DNA from: Corallochytrium limacisporum
Lineage: Eukaryota > Opisthokonta
DNA length: 64,000 nt
Reading direction: 5' to 3'
Assembly: GCA_002811645.1 (NCBI GenBank)
Contig: PDIP01000001.1
Coordinates: 201,083 to 265,082 of the forward strand
Part shown: piece after piece, positions 51,766 to 61,643 of the stretch
How positions within the stretch are numbered: the first letter of the stretch is position 1
Layout of the letters: each line of letters opens with the position of its first letter
Notes under the pieces: model-generated
Database searches by the model: none
What the model saw: the letters and a program-made list of their open reading frames with translations, nothing else
Told to the model about the DNA's origin: nothing
Translations under genes and position numbers: made by a program

Positions 51766-53736
51766 GGGGGGGGCAAGAAACTTTAAGCAAGCCCTCTCCC
51801 TTCCGTTGATGAAAACAGCCACATAAAGAACCCCCGAACTAAACCCTCACCCCCCACCCCCCGCCTTTTCTTCTTATTGTTTTTCTCTGGCCTCGCCACC
51901 CAAACCCTCCGTGTCTCCGCCTTGGCATGGTTTGATCACCTGGGCGGGGTTTTGTCCCACTGGTCAGAGGCAACATGTCGAGTGAAGGGCGAGTTCGTTT
52001 CACTGCGATTGCTGAACATTTCACATAGGCGCGCAGATCGTGTTGTGTGCGGGTTGAGGTCAGGTATAGGATCCTCCGATCATTCTGCATTTAGCAAGTC
52101 TTAAGGTTTATTCTGTTTAAACGGACGGTGCTCGTGCCGGTATGGTGTCGGAGTGGGCATTGAGTGACATGATGATCATTGTGTAATTAAGTGCCGCACC
52201 GCAACATCGGTCTGTTGTAAGCCCGGCCATGGTCATTGTGGATGCCGCGCGGTTGCGCTATCGTGTATAGCACTAAGAATAACAAGGCACGGTGTCCGTG
52301 ATAGATCGCAATCCATCATGCTATGGTCACATATGGTCAGGTGCACAATGGAATGAACCGTACAGAATGCAGACACAGTGTGTAGTATGGGTGCTTGGAC
52401 TCTCGGGGCCGGGCGATGATGATAAGAAGAATGTTATGAAAGGAGGAGTATTCCATATGAGTTGGCAGCAACATGACAAGATCCGAGGGGTACCAGAACA
52501 GGCAGGCCTTAACTTCAATGCATCATCCACAGCGAGGCTTTGACGCAAGCAAGTTCATATCGTGCAGGGGAATGCGAGCGCCGAAGGTTCAAAACGGGAA
52601 CAACAGTCAACCACAGAATCCCCGGCGAACCTCATTTGCTTCTTGTCGTGACGGTCGTCGGCTTTTGTTTCCAACATCCAATACCAACCTGGTTCGCACC
52701 AGCGTTGTCTTTTCACCACGCACTCTTCTACGTTGCGGACAGCTGGCGCTGCAATGAGGTAGAAGAGTGTCAAATAGTACGCGGATGATGATAACGACGA
52801 TAACCGGCCCTCTTTCTGTGTGTGGGTGGCTTTGCACAAACCGCCAAAGCTCTCTCAGAACTACACCATACACTTACTATACAAATTGCCAACGAGAGGA
52901 TTTCGCAGCGCAACCGGGCGAGAGAGATAGCGGCCCTACCTGCGCCCTTGCCCTCCGGTTTCCTGGCCCTGGGAAATGGGGCGGAACTAGGAATACCAGA
53001 CAGCAGCAACCTTTTTTTTTTACCTGTCGGTTTGCCCAACCTTGCCTCCGGAGAAAACGACCGAAAAAGTCCCCCGATTTCGCGGTACATTCAATACTGA
53101 AACAAATATTCACCACCGAAAGGCTGGGCCAAGATTCAGGGTGGGATTACTGGCTTTGCGGGAAAGGCAGCTAACGAAGGACGGACAGGAAGGATCGGCG
53201 GTGGAAAGGATGGCTGTGGCCAATTTCAGTAGTAAACAACCGGAGAAACCCTGTCCGAGCGTGGAAAAACGAGACAGCGGATGAAGAAAATTTCTTCCTT
53301 GTCCCTTCTGGAGCGTTTATCTCTGGAGGCAAGAACTTGTAGTACAAATCCTATACTCAAGGAGACCGTATGCTGGTCTGGAGCCCCAAGACTTCAAGAG
53401 ACGTCGTGGTAGCACGAAAACTAAGAAGATTAGGATAGCTGTATCTTCCTCCATCTCGTAATGAGTTTTTGTCCCGTGCTTTTAATATCGATACACTGGC
53501 TGGATTCTGCGACCTCGAGTACCGACTGGTAGGTTAAGGTATTATCGTGTATGTGTTGAGTTCCCTTTTAACAATTGGGTGCCGTTTCTCAATTTGGCCG
53601 AGAGATCTGAGGGGAGCGTCTCGAATTACGGCGCAGGGGTCGGCCATGATGTGCTGAAATCATCAACGCTCTAGTTCTTTCATTCCTCAGTTCGTTCCTA
53701 ACGCTTGCCTCTCTGGATGTGCATGTGACACTCTTT

Positions 53737-53771
53737 CCTCTCTCTCTCTCTTATTCTCTCTCTCTCTCTCC
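53737..53771. repeat. (CT)n microsatellite
   Basis: An interrupted CT run of about 35 bp in the gene-poor stretch. Confidence 0.85.
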
Positions 53772-54865
53772 ACTCTGTCACTTTCCGTAGGTCGAGAGAA
53801 GGTCTCCCCTCGCCGGCCGCCATCGTTTTGGGGGGGGGGGGTGAGCTGAGCGATACTAGCAGCGGGTGATACCCAATATGTATGTATTTTAGCACACAGA
53901 ATTTGCTCCTTGGGCTTTCTCTTCGTGAAATCGGTGCTTGCGGATGGCCCCCCCCCCCTCTTTCTTCCCCAAAGGAGCTGTTTATCCTGTCCCAGATATG
54001 GAAATTGCTTTTCCTTCCATTTAAACTCTCAGTAGTGAATATACCGCAGTGCACAACAGACTACTGTCCCGAGCCCTCACTGGTCTGTTCCCAGTACTTT
54101 CGCAATGGAGCGGAGCTGTGGCAGTCTGTGTTTATTCACTGTAAACCCTAACATATCAATCATATGGATTAGATGGAAAGGAGGGCAAGGGTCACTGGCC
54201 CTTCCTGGTTGCGCAGACGCGCTTTGCGGCCCCATGCCCTAGTATGCCAAACGACCAGTGAAACGCGCCCGAAGCTTCCCGGGCAGATCACGGTGAGAGC
54301 CATCGCAAGGCAATACAGAACGCCGTGCGCTTGATGTAGGAATGAAGAAATAAATACTGTGCCCAGAATGTGTACAAGTGAAAGACATGGAGTTGAGAGC
54401 CAAAATCTGATCTCTTCATACTCTGTATGTCGTTTTCCAACGACTTTACGTGACACTAAACATTCCGTGCTGGACTATGATCTAGATCGTGTGACGTTCA
54501 GGGATCTCCATACAATGAACTACAGCTATTAGGCCTTAGTGCTGAGGAGACGGATCGGTAAGACAAATTCGTGGACATTCAACAATTAGTTTGGTTGGAA
54601 TTTCTTTAAGTAGTGATGCTATTAAGGGCCGTTCAGGAGGCTGACGGTCTTCATTGCCGAGAAAAAGGCGCCCACGGATCACTCCGGAATGGCCGTTCCC
54701 GTAGGCGCTACCGATTAAAAAAGTGGACCAGAGGTCCTAGGCTACGAGACAACTCTGACCATTTAGACTAATGGCTTACAAATTAACTATATGAAATACT
54801 CCGATGACGGCGAGAGAGTCAATAAACTGGGTTCTGATGATTGAAATCTGATGCACTTGGTAACC

Positions 54866-55063
54866 TTAGTGGTGACTTGTCGCACTAACAGCTCGGGCGT
54901 TCATTGTACAAGCACCCAGTTTGGTTGTCGTCATCTGGATACCAGTGTTGAGGATCTCGTCCAGCTTCGCGTCGTCCATGGTTGGTTCTGAATGGGAGGC
55001 GACGTCAGCAGCGGCAATGGCGGCCATGGCGGCCACCGCAACAGTTTGGAGGAGTACGTCCAT
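54866..55063 (-). CDS. Small secreted protein, possible truncated family member
   Basis: A 65-residue frame starting at an ATG with a strong signal-peptide-like start (MDVLLQTVAVAAMAAIAAAD, cleavage likely after Ala-Ala-Ala). The start resembles that of the intact secreted protein at 57926-58513 (MNAFLKTFSVLALATMAGAD): the same length before the Ala-Asp boundary and similar residues. The remaining 45 residues have one Cys and no W-C-G core. It may be a truncated paralogue, a separate small effector-like protein, or a pseudogene. I do not recognise it otherwise. Confidence 0.35.
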   Translation of the reverse strand: MDVLLQTVAVAAMAAIAAADVASHSEPTMDDAKLDEILNTGIQMTTTKLGACTMNARAVSATSHH

Positions 55064-55545
55064 GTCTGCTTTGTTCTATTGGGGATTTTGGTATTACGAA
55101 TACCTATAACGCAATCACTTCTTCAAATCCCCGCAGGTTAGTCTTAAGTACCCGATCTCATTCCTCCACATCATCTCCGCCTGCCATGCTCGCTACTGCC
55201 TGCACAATTGTGTGTCGTCCCACCTGTGGTCTAGCGTACACCCAGTGTGATCTGGCATGTTCCGCCGTGTGGAGCTATGCACTCAGCACAACATCTACAA
55301 CGGTGTGGTCGGCAGTTGAGGTGATCAAGGGAAAAAACCATTCCTAGCTACCAACCCTAAGAGCAATTGCGGACCCAAACCCCCCTTCTCCCTTTTTTCT
55401 TCGCAGACCTCGTCTGCGACCTGAAACAAATTCTCGCTGGCCTTCAGAAGTATTTTTTTCTTCTTTGTTCGAGGGTGGGTTTCTCAGTCCCGAAACGCTC
55501 GGTACGCCCCGTGGCCCCGCTCTGCGGATAGAGACAACCCCCAAT

Positions 55546-55573
55546 ACACACACACACACACACACACACACAC
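55546..55573. repeat. (CA)n microsatellite
   Basis: A pure CA run of about 28 bp. Confidence 0.9.
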
Positions 55574-56841
55574 CGGATTTGCGGTTCAGTTCAAACCCCC
55601 TCACCGCCACCCACCCATCCCGCACTGTGGCTCTCTCCGGACCTTGTGAGTTCCCATAGGTTTTGCACTTTGCCGCGCTTTGGGTCTGCAGTTCCCACAC
55701 ACACATACACACACCGCGGGAGCGAGCCCCCCCCCCCCTTTTTCCCCAAATCGCGATTCACCTTTGGCTTTTTCGCAGAAAACGCAAGCGTCACCCCGCG
55801 TGCACACGACAAGAACACTGGCTCTTTAAGCCCCCCACCGGCCAGCCCATTGGGTACGGGCACCCTCGTCGTTCACACTGAGGTGATAATGTCTTCCCGC
55901 CCCCGTCACGCCTGCGCTCTCTTCCCCCCCCGCCATTGCGCAGTTGTGTTGGGTACATTTTCCACCCACACAATACAAAGTTGTCCGTATTACACGCACA
56001 CCAAAGGAAAAAAAAAAGAATGGGGGGGGGAGAGGCAAGGGTGGGTTCGCGCGCTCGTTTGTATTGGGCACACTGCTTCCCCTTCTTGGGCGGCCCGCAC
56101 CACTACCACACCCCCTGGCCTCAGAACTGGATCTTGGACGGGGCCTATGCCAGAAAGTACTGTACATTTACTACTGGATGGCTCGGGGTACCCGAAGGAA
56201 TGCATACCTACTATATTTTTTTTTGCGCTTACGCCGAGATGCTCCAGCTGTGAAAAAAACTAACTACGTAGTATTAGGTTCCCTTCCAGAGATCATTTTC
56301 TGCTTGCGGGTAGCAACTACCTGGGTGTGATATGATAGTTCCTGTATTCATTTGCTAGTGTAGATCTCCTCCAACCGCACAGTTTAGGATCCTTTCCAGG
56401 AATCTTTGGTGCCTTTAGGTACGACTCCGAGGCAGTGTTTTTTTCCCTGTCAGTGGTCCCCTTCACTGTCATTGTAGGCCTGGAACGAAAAACTGCTTCG
56501 GTTGACGTGCCCAGCCGTCGCAGAAAACGCCTTGCGCAACCTACTATGGTGGCCCTACTCGGGAGCCTAAAGTTGTCTAAGCGGTTAAGTCACTCACCCA
56601 AGAAAATCCCCCGCTCTTGTCGCAGCACAGCTCACTGCCGAATCAGTTTACGCCCTCGACAAACGGTGAGCAATGACGTTGGGCTTTAGACCCCCGAGGT
56701 GAAAAGCGTGGTACTGTCTCGTCTCCATGGATGCCAAAGTGTCTTGTGCGCCTTAATGTTATGTTATGTAAGCGATGAGCGCTGTGTCCACAAAACCCTT
56801 TGCTGGACACTTTGCAAAACACAAAGTCGCTTCACATACAC

Positions 56842-56913
56842 CTAGGTCTTCTGGGCATCGGAGGCGGCAGCAGCCACGGTGACTAGGGCGAAGATATTGT
56901 CTTGAAGAACCAT
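56842..56913 (-). pseudogene. Signal-peptide-like remnant
   Basis: A 23-codon frame MVLQDNIFALVTVAAAASD ending soon after at TAG. Its hydrophobic, Ala-rich centre and position inside the secreted-protein cluster suggest the leader of a lost family member. The evidence is weak because the segment is short. Confidence 0.25.
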
Positions 56914-57059
56914 GCCCCAGTTTCACACTCTAACTCAATCCCGTGGCATAAGAACCCTTGAGACATGATGTCTCGGTGTGCTGCGTAACCAGCGTATGCG
57001 AGAGACCCCGGCCACTGTACTGTCCTGCAACAAGACACCCAACGCATTTATGAGTAGAT

Positions 57060-57555
57060 GAAAATCGCATCCACTATTCATGAGATAGACAAGGCAGTCG
57101 CCATGGATTCCAGAATGGGTGCATTAGCTTCCATGTTGATCCTGACTCCCATAAGATGACTACCACAACATGGTCTGCCAAATTTGGAGGTCTCGTCGAG
57201 GTTGATGGATCGTCTACCCGTGGTCAGTTCCCTGAAGTCAACGGGGCCATTCCCGACATCAAGGTGAACAATGACCAGACCTACACCCTAAGGACTTCTT
57301 TCGAGGATGAGGAAAGGATCTGGAAGACAAGGGATCTCTCCACCGTGATTTTGATCAGGGCATCATCACCGGACAAATGGGACTGGCCTAATACTACGGC
57401 CGGCAGTCTGACCCCCCCCCCAAAAAGCAGACTCGTACGTGAACTGTGGGTTGTGTCAAGTCTTGTCCCTGCTTAGGCGACCACCTTTCCCTCCCCAATT
57501 GGCAGGGACGATCTCTTATGGGCTGAGAGGGCCAACTTTTTGACTTTAACATGAT
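57060..57555 (+). pseudogene. Decayed copy of the four-cysteine secreted protein
   Basis: A degraded paralogue of the gene at 60589-61233. Traces in order are DKAVAMDSRMG (against EKASTMDVSIG), GCISFHVDPDSHKMTTTTW (against GCISFHLDPETHEVTTTW), DIKVNNDQTYTLRTSFEDEE, then, after a frame change, GIITGQMGLA, a stop, and YYGRQSD. At least two frameshifts and several stops are seen, and the W-C-G core is lost. The 3' untranslated region is also recognisable: the CAGGGA and TTGACTTTAACATGATG blocks after position 57477 match the region downstream of the fragment that follows. Confidence 0.75.
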
Positions 57556-57567
57556 GGTTTCGTGGGT

Positions 57568-57825
57568 GAGAAGGTACCGATCGTCGACATCACCTCAACC
57601 TTCTTGGACTCCACCGGTGGAATTGTGGACCGTTTCCGTGGAACCAGCGAAATGGGACTGGGCTACTACTACGGCCGGCAGTCTGACCCCAACAACGCGA
57701 ATTCGTACGTGACCTGTGGGATGTGGGTATGGCCAATCTGTATAGAGTAGGCAGCTTAGCTGCGCACTTTCCCTTTCGCTTCCCCACCAGCAGGGAAGTC
57801 CTCTCGTGGGTTGGGACGGACAAGA
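57568..57825 (+). pseudogene. Recently duplicated 3' fragment of the secreted-protein gene
   Basis: A 258 bp block aligns without gaps to 61051-61308 (the last 61 codons plus 3' UTR of the intact gene), with about 9 differences counted by eye, all before the stop. It encodes DEKVPIVDITSTF-like sequence through the GYYYGRQSDPNNANSY region to the final CIE. The 5' half of the gene is missing: the block joins directly to the 3' end of the decayed copy. It therefore cannot make a secreted protein by itself. Confidence 0.85.
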
Positions 57826-57925
57826 ATACAACTTGTTGACTTTAACATGATGTATGTAAATGAAAATGAACTGGTAGAGGGAAACACGGTGCCGGAGAGG
57901 AGAAAGTGCTTGTGATTTAGTTTTA

Positions 57926-58513
57926 TCAACATCTTGCGATTCCAAAGATGACACACTGCAGCTTCTCGTTATCATCACTACCAGGAACAGCCACCGGAGG
58001 GAAGTAGTAAACACTCCACATCTGGTTTTGGTTCCAGAGTCTGGGCGTGCTGAATGTGACATCTTCCAGGAGGCTGACGTCCGGGAAGTCGTAGATATGT
58101 TCAGTGCCTTCGTAGCCCATACTCAGACTGAAGGCCTGACTCTCGCCAATCTGGAGGTCCTTGGCCCATTGAAGGTACCACTTTTTATTCGGATCCTGCT
58201 TAGCTTTCAGGTGTACCTCCCCTTCATCAGTGGTAATACTGCCTTCTAGTGGTTCACGGTAGGTCACGACAATTTGACCGTCATCTTCTTTCATGAACCA
58301 GGTTGCGCACCTGATCGTGGTCTCAAGTTTTTTGGCTTTCGATCCACACCAGTACTCCTGCATGGAGCCCAAGTAGAATCCAGCATGATCGGCCCCAACG
58401 ATGTCGTTCAGCATCGCCTCGTACACAGCAGTCTCGAACGGATCGGTCGCAGGATCGGCGCCAGCCATGGTGGCAAGAGCCAAGACGGAAAAAGTCTTTA
58501 GAAATGCGTTCAT
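57926..58513 (-). CDS. Secreted four-cysteine protein, unrecognised family (member A)
   Basis: A 195-residue protein with a clear signal peptide (MNAFLKTFSVLALATMAGAD, cleavage near residue 18-20) and no later membrane segment. I recognise no known family. It is homologous to the protein at 60589-61233: both have Y-x-x-x-x-x-x-[YF]-WCG-x-KA, then I-x-C, a short loop, a LEGSI block (residues 89-93), a W-x-x-x-x-LQ segment, and two C-terminal cysteines. The four Cys (56, 69, 187, 195) have the same spacings as in the paralogue (13 and 8). The predominance of beta-type alternation suggests a disulfide-bonded beta sandwich. It lies opposite in orientation to the paralogue. Possible roles are an effector, a cell-surface or binding protein; none is shown. 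Confidence 0.8.
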   Translation of the reverse strand: MNAFLKTFSVLALATMAGADPATDPFETAVYEAMLNDIVGADHAGFYLGSMQEYWCGSKAKKLETTIRCATWFMKEDDGQIVVTYREPLEGSITTDEGEVHLKAKQDPNKKWYLQWAKDLQIGESQAFSLSMGYEGTEHIYDFPDVSLLEDVTFSTPRLWNQNQMWSVYYFPPVAVPGSDDNEKLQCVIFGIARC

Positions 58514-60588
58514 GTTTATTTCCGCCGTTTTCTATAAGATGAAAATCTTAGGCGTTCTAGCTCTGTCGCCTTGCTCAGTCCTGACTGTTTTCCATAAGTA
58601 CCCGTTCACGTTGCCAAGATCCATGCGCTGAATGCCTTAACATTGTGATCCTGTTGACGTCTGCTGAGGGACTCCGCATCGACGACTTGGGCGATGTGAG
58701 ACCTGCAATTTAAGAGCTCCGCAACCGGATTGGCTCCACAATGGTTGTTTAGACTCTGGTTCTGAACTGCTGTGCTCAGACTCGTCACATCCGCCAACAC
58801 GAACAATCTCCCTGAAGCCGCACACCAGCCTCACGATGGCGCATCTGTGGTTCGGCATCGGTCAACTCACTCTCTGCGGTTGTTTGCAAATTTCATGATA
58901 TACACCACCATGCCAAAGCACATGGACATCATCTTCCTACTCCCAGGCCGTCGCTTGGTCTTCCACTGGGTCCTCGTTACCATTCTCCATGACAGAGTCC
59001 GCACTGAAGCTGCCTCTCAACAGCTCCTTTGCTTAGGCCCGTGCTTCTCCCCTTCGCCCTGGTTCTTCTCCCCCCCACCGCCCACCATCTCCCCTTCGCC
59101 CAGTGACAGCTGAGCGACTTCAGCGGCCCACCCGGTCCGTTGTGTCTTGTAGAGTAATAGCATACGATCGTGTCCACATGAACTATGCATTCTAGTTTGG
59201 TTCCATCTATTCCTTTGGACACGAAATGCTCATCACCTGCCTTCAAAACACAAGGTGTCCGTGCGCCGCAATATACGTCGTGCATGAGCATAAGTTTCCA
59301 GTAACCGAGAACCGCCCGCCACAGCGCCCACACCACCAACCATGGGCCGCACAGTTTACCCTATATCTATAGTATGGATCGCGAATGCTACGGAGGTGGT
59401 GAGGTGAAGATAAAGTGAAAAGTGAACGGTACCGCAGAAAGTGGAGGCGCCACTCGCGTCATCGTGGAGAGTCAGGTCCACGCCAGTAGCGCGGCCCGTT
59501 CAATACATTATTTACCAATTCGCTGTGCATCTGCTGGACATTGCTGACCCACACAGAGACACACCTTTCCGTTAGAATTGGTTGGGGACCAATGAGCGCA
59601 TGGAAAAGATAGTGAATGTACGAAAAATAAGGTCCCCGGGTTTGGCCGTTGCAGTAATTTGCCAATTGCAGGCAAAGAGTTTTTTTGGTCCGTGAACGCA
59701 AACCACGCGTGGACACTGCGGGAAGAGCCGGAGTGCACCTCCATCCCATTTTCCACTATTGACTGTGTTGATGCGGCGGTGTCCGTTCTCGTCCGTTTTG
59801 GTAATTTCAGCTTTTGCCCCAGTCGATCGAGAAGGTGATGGGCCGCGACTGGGAATGTAGATGTGCTCATTGCCCACGGGATTGGTGGTGTATTGTATTT
59901 ATGCGGGATTCTGGGCTCTTTCTGGGCTTGCATCATTCCCCAATTTTGCGATCATTCGCAACGAGTCCAGGTTTGTTCTTCTCATCGTGTACGCTACACT
60001 ACGGTCCGATTTGTCCTCTCCCCGTACGCTGGCTGGTGGTTTCATCGCACAGTTGGACAGTTTTGACGCACTAGGAAGCCACCAGAAGAGGAGAACAGCT
60101 CGCGGAGGGGAAGGGGAAGGGAATGGGGTACCTCAACGGATGCAACAATGGCACCTTCTAACGCACAGCGATCCACACTCAAGTGGTATATCCAAAAACA
60201 CTGCCGGGTGAGAAAAGATTGTACTGATTGCAGCATGTCGTCTGACAACCAAAAGGCGCGCAGTGAGCTGCTCCCAGCCATCCTGACAAAGCAAAGTACA
60301 ACGAATCAGCTTCCTGGAGCATTGCGGGTCGGGCCGTTCCTCAGTCTGATTGCATTTGCCATAATCCTTTTCTTCGTATGATATTGAGTCTTTCAAATCG
60401 AAAGTCTACTTGTTATCCATTTTTCATACCCATGCATGTACAAAATTGTTTGCGGTGGTAATGGATACTCAGGATAGGTATATATTTGATCTCACCTAAT
60501 CCAGGGAACGACGAAGGGACCTCAGGTGAGTCCATGTCTAAGCTGCAGGAAACAGATTCCCTTGGCAGCCAAGAAAAAAGCTTAAACC
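58514..60588. other. Spacer between the two intact secreted-protein genes
   Basis: About 2 kb. One recurrent-motif copy in minus orientation lies at 59608-59621. A possible 48-residue membrane protein lies at 60235-60381. No other gene is recognised. Confidence 0.5.
60235..60381 (+). CDS. Possible tiny tail-anchored membrane protein
   Basis: A 48-residue frame from the ATG at 60235 ends in a C-terminal hydrophobic helix (VGPFLSLIAFAIILFFV), with a polar N-terminus, as in tail-anchored proteins. The frame is open 29 codons further upstream to an ATG at 60148. A GTGAGA...TACTGATTGCAG pattern of 26 bases immediately precedes the shorter start and looks like a very small intron, but removing it would break the longer frame. 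No family is recognised; the VGP-hydrophobic pattern only vaguely recalls RAMP4/SERP. Confidence 0.25.
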   Translation: MSSDNQKARSELLPAILTKQSTTNQLPGALRVGPFLSLIAFAIILFFV

Positions 60589-61233
60589 ATGCATGTGAAA
60601 CTTGCGATCGCTTTGGCTACGGCTTCTGTTGCTGTGGCCGTAACGACCACCGAAAACCTTGACACAGCAACCCAGCTCGCCACCCAGAAGCTTCAACGGA
60701 AACTGTTGTCCAAGCTTGCCAACGAGGGTCAATTCGTGGACACTCAAGGCCCCAACGCTTCCGATGATTTTTACACTCCCGTCTACTATGGACCCTGCTC
60801 GCGTTTCTGGTGCGGTGAAAAGGCGTCTACAATGGACGTCTCAATCGGCTGCATAAGCTTCCATCTCGATCCCGAAACCCATGAAGTGACTACCACATGG
60901 CCTGCCAAGTTGGAAGGTTCCATCGAGAGTCTTGAAAAGAAGCTCCTGCTACCCAAAGGATCAGGTACGAACCCTGATGTCACTTGGGATATACCCAAAC
61001 TCCAGGTGAACGAGGGCCATGAATACACACTCAAGATTGGTTTCCTGGATGAGAAGGTACCGATCGTCGACATCACCTCAACCTTCCGGGACTCCACCGG
61101 TGGAATTGTGGACGATTTCCGCGGAACCGATGAAATGGGACTGGGCTACTACTACGGCCGGCAGTCTGACCCCAACAACGCGAATTCGTACGTGACCTGT
61201 GGGATGTGGATATGGCCAATCTGTATAGAGTAG
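60589..61233 (+). CDS. Secreted four-cysteine protein, unrecognised family (member B)
   Basis: A 214-residue protein with a signal peptide (MHVKLAIALATASVAVAV) and then a variable 40-residue linker. The conserved part begins near residue 62: YTPVYYGPCSRFWCGEKAST, I-x-C88, a TTTWPAKLEGSI block (101-112), W-x-x-x-x-LQV-NEG (133-143), an ITSTF strand, and C204-x7-C212 near the C-terminus. The five cysteines are 70, 75, 88, 204, 212; the last four match the cysteines of member A exactly in spacing (13 and 8). The extra Cys70 is odd-numbered and could make an intermolecular bond. The family is not one I know. It is the likely source of the 3' fragment at 57568-57825, which also shares its 3' UTR. 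Confidence 0.8.
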   Translation: MHVKLAIALATASVAVAVTTTENLDTATQLATQKLQRKLLSKLANEGQFVDTQGPNASDDFYTPVYYGPCSRFWCGEKASTMDVSIGCISFHLDPETHEVTTTWPAKLEGSIESLEKKLLLPKGSGTNPDVTWDIPKLQVNEGHEYTLKIGFLDEKVPIVDITSTFRDSTGGIVDDFRGTDEMGLGYYYGRQSDPNNANSYVTCGMWIWPICIE

Positions 61234-61643
61234 GCAGCTTAGCTGCGCACTTTCCCTTTCGCTTCCCCACCAGCAGGGAAGTCCTCTCGTGGGTTGGGAC
61301 GGACAAGATTAAAACTATTAACCCTAATAAGATATATTTAAATGAATTTACTTAGATTTGAAGTGGAGTCCAATGCAGTCAAGGCTCTCAACTTGAGCCC
61401 TGGCCCCTGGGGTCGCGCGCGGTGGGTCTCGGGGGTCGTCGGTCCAGTGTTGCCCTCGTTGGGGGTGCACAGGTTTTCGGACGAACTGTCATTGTTTTGC
61501 AAAGTCGGGTATCTGGGAGGTACTATTTCTATCTTATGCCTTGTATCATTGTAACAATGTACACGAAGGTTGTGAAATGAGAAATACCATCGTACTATGT
61601 GGGCAAAGGTTAGCCGAGCTGAAAAGGAAATGACGGCTGAAGT
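61234..61643. other. Spacer between the secreted-protein gene and prp16
   Basis: About 410 bp. The first 75 bp belong to the duplicated block shared with 57751-57825. The rest shows no gene; it would hold the prp16 promoter. Confidence 0.5.

Larger units (their letters stand above)
50523..54865. other. Gene-poor stretch with an N gap
   Basis: About 4.3 kb with no recognised gene. It holds one copy of the recurrent motif at 53085-53099, CT runs near 53737-53771, a G-run near 53828-53840, and an N gap at 51536-51765. Confidence 0.55.
55064..57059. other. Spacer in the secreted-protein cluster
   Basis: About 2 kb containing a CA microsatellite (55546-55573), C-runs (55728-55738), a recurrent-motif copy at 56162-56176, and a 23-codon signal-peptide-like remnant at 56842-56913 (minus). 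No full gene is seen. Confidence 0.5.

Noticed and set aside
60589-61233. Reading the secreted proteins as a known effector or toxin class
   Set aside because: Neither the cysteine spacing nor the W-C-G core matches a class I can name; calling a function would be invention.
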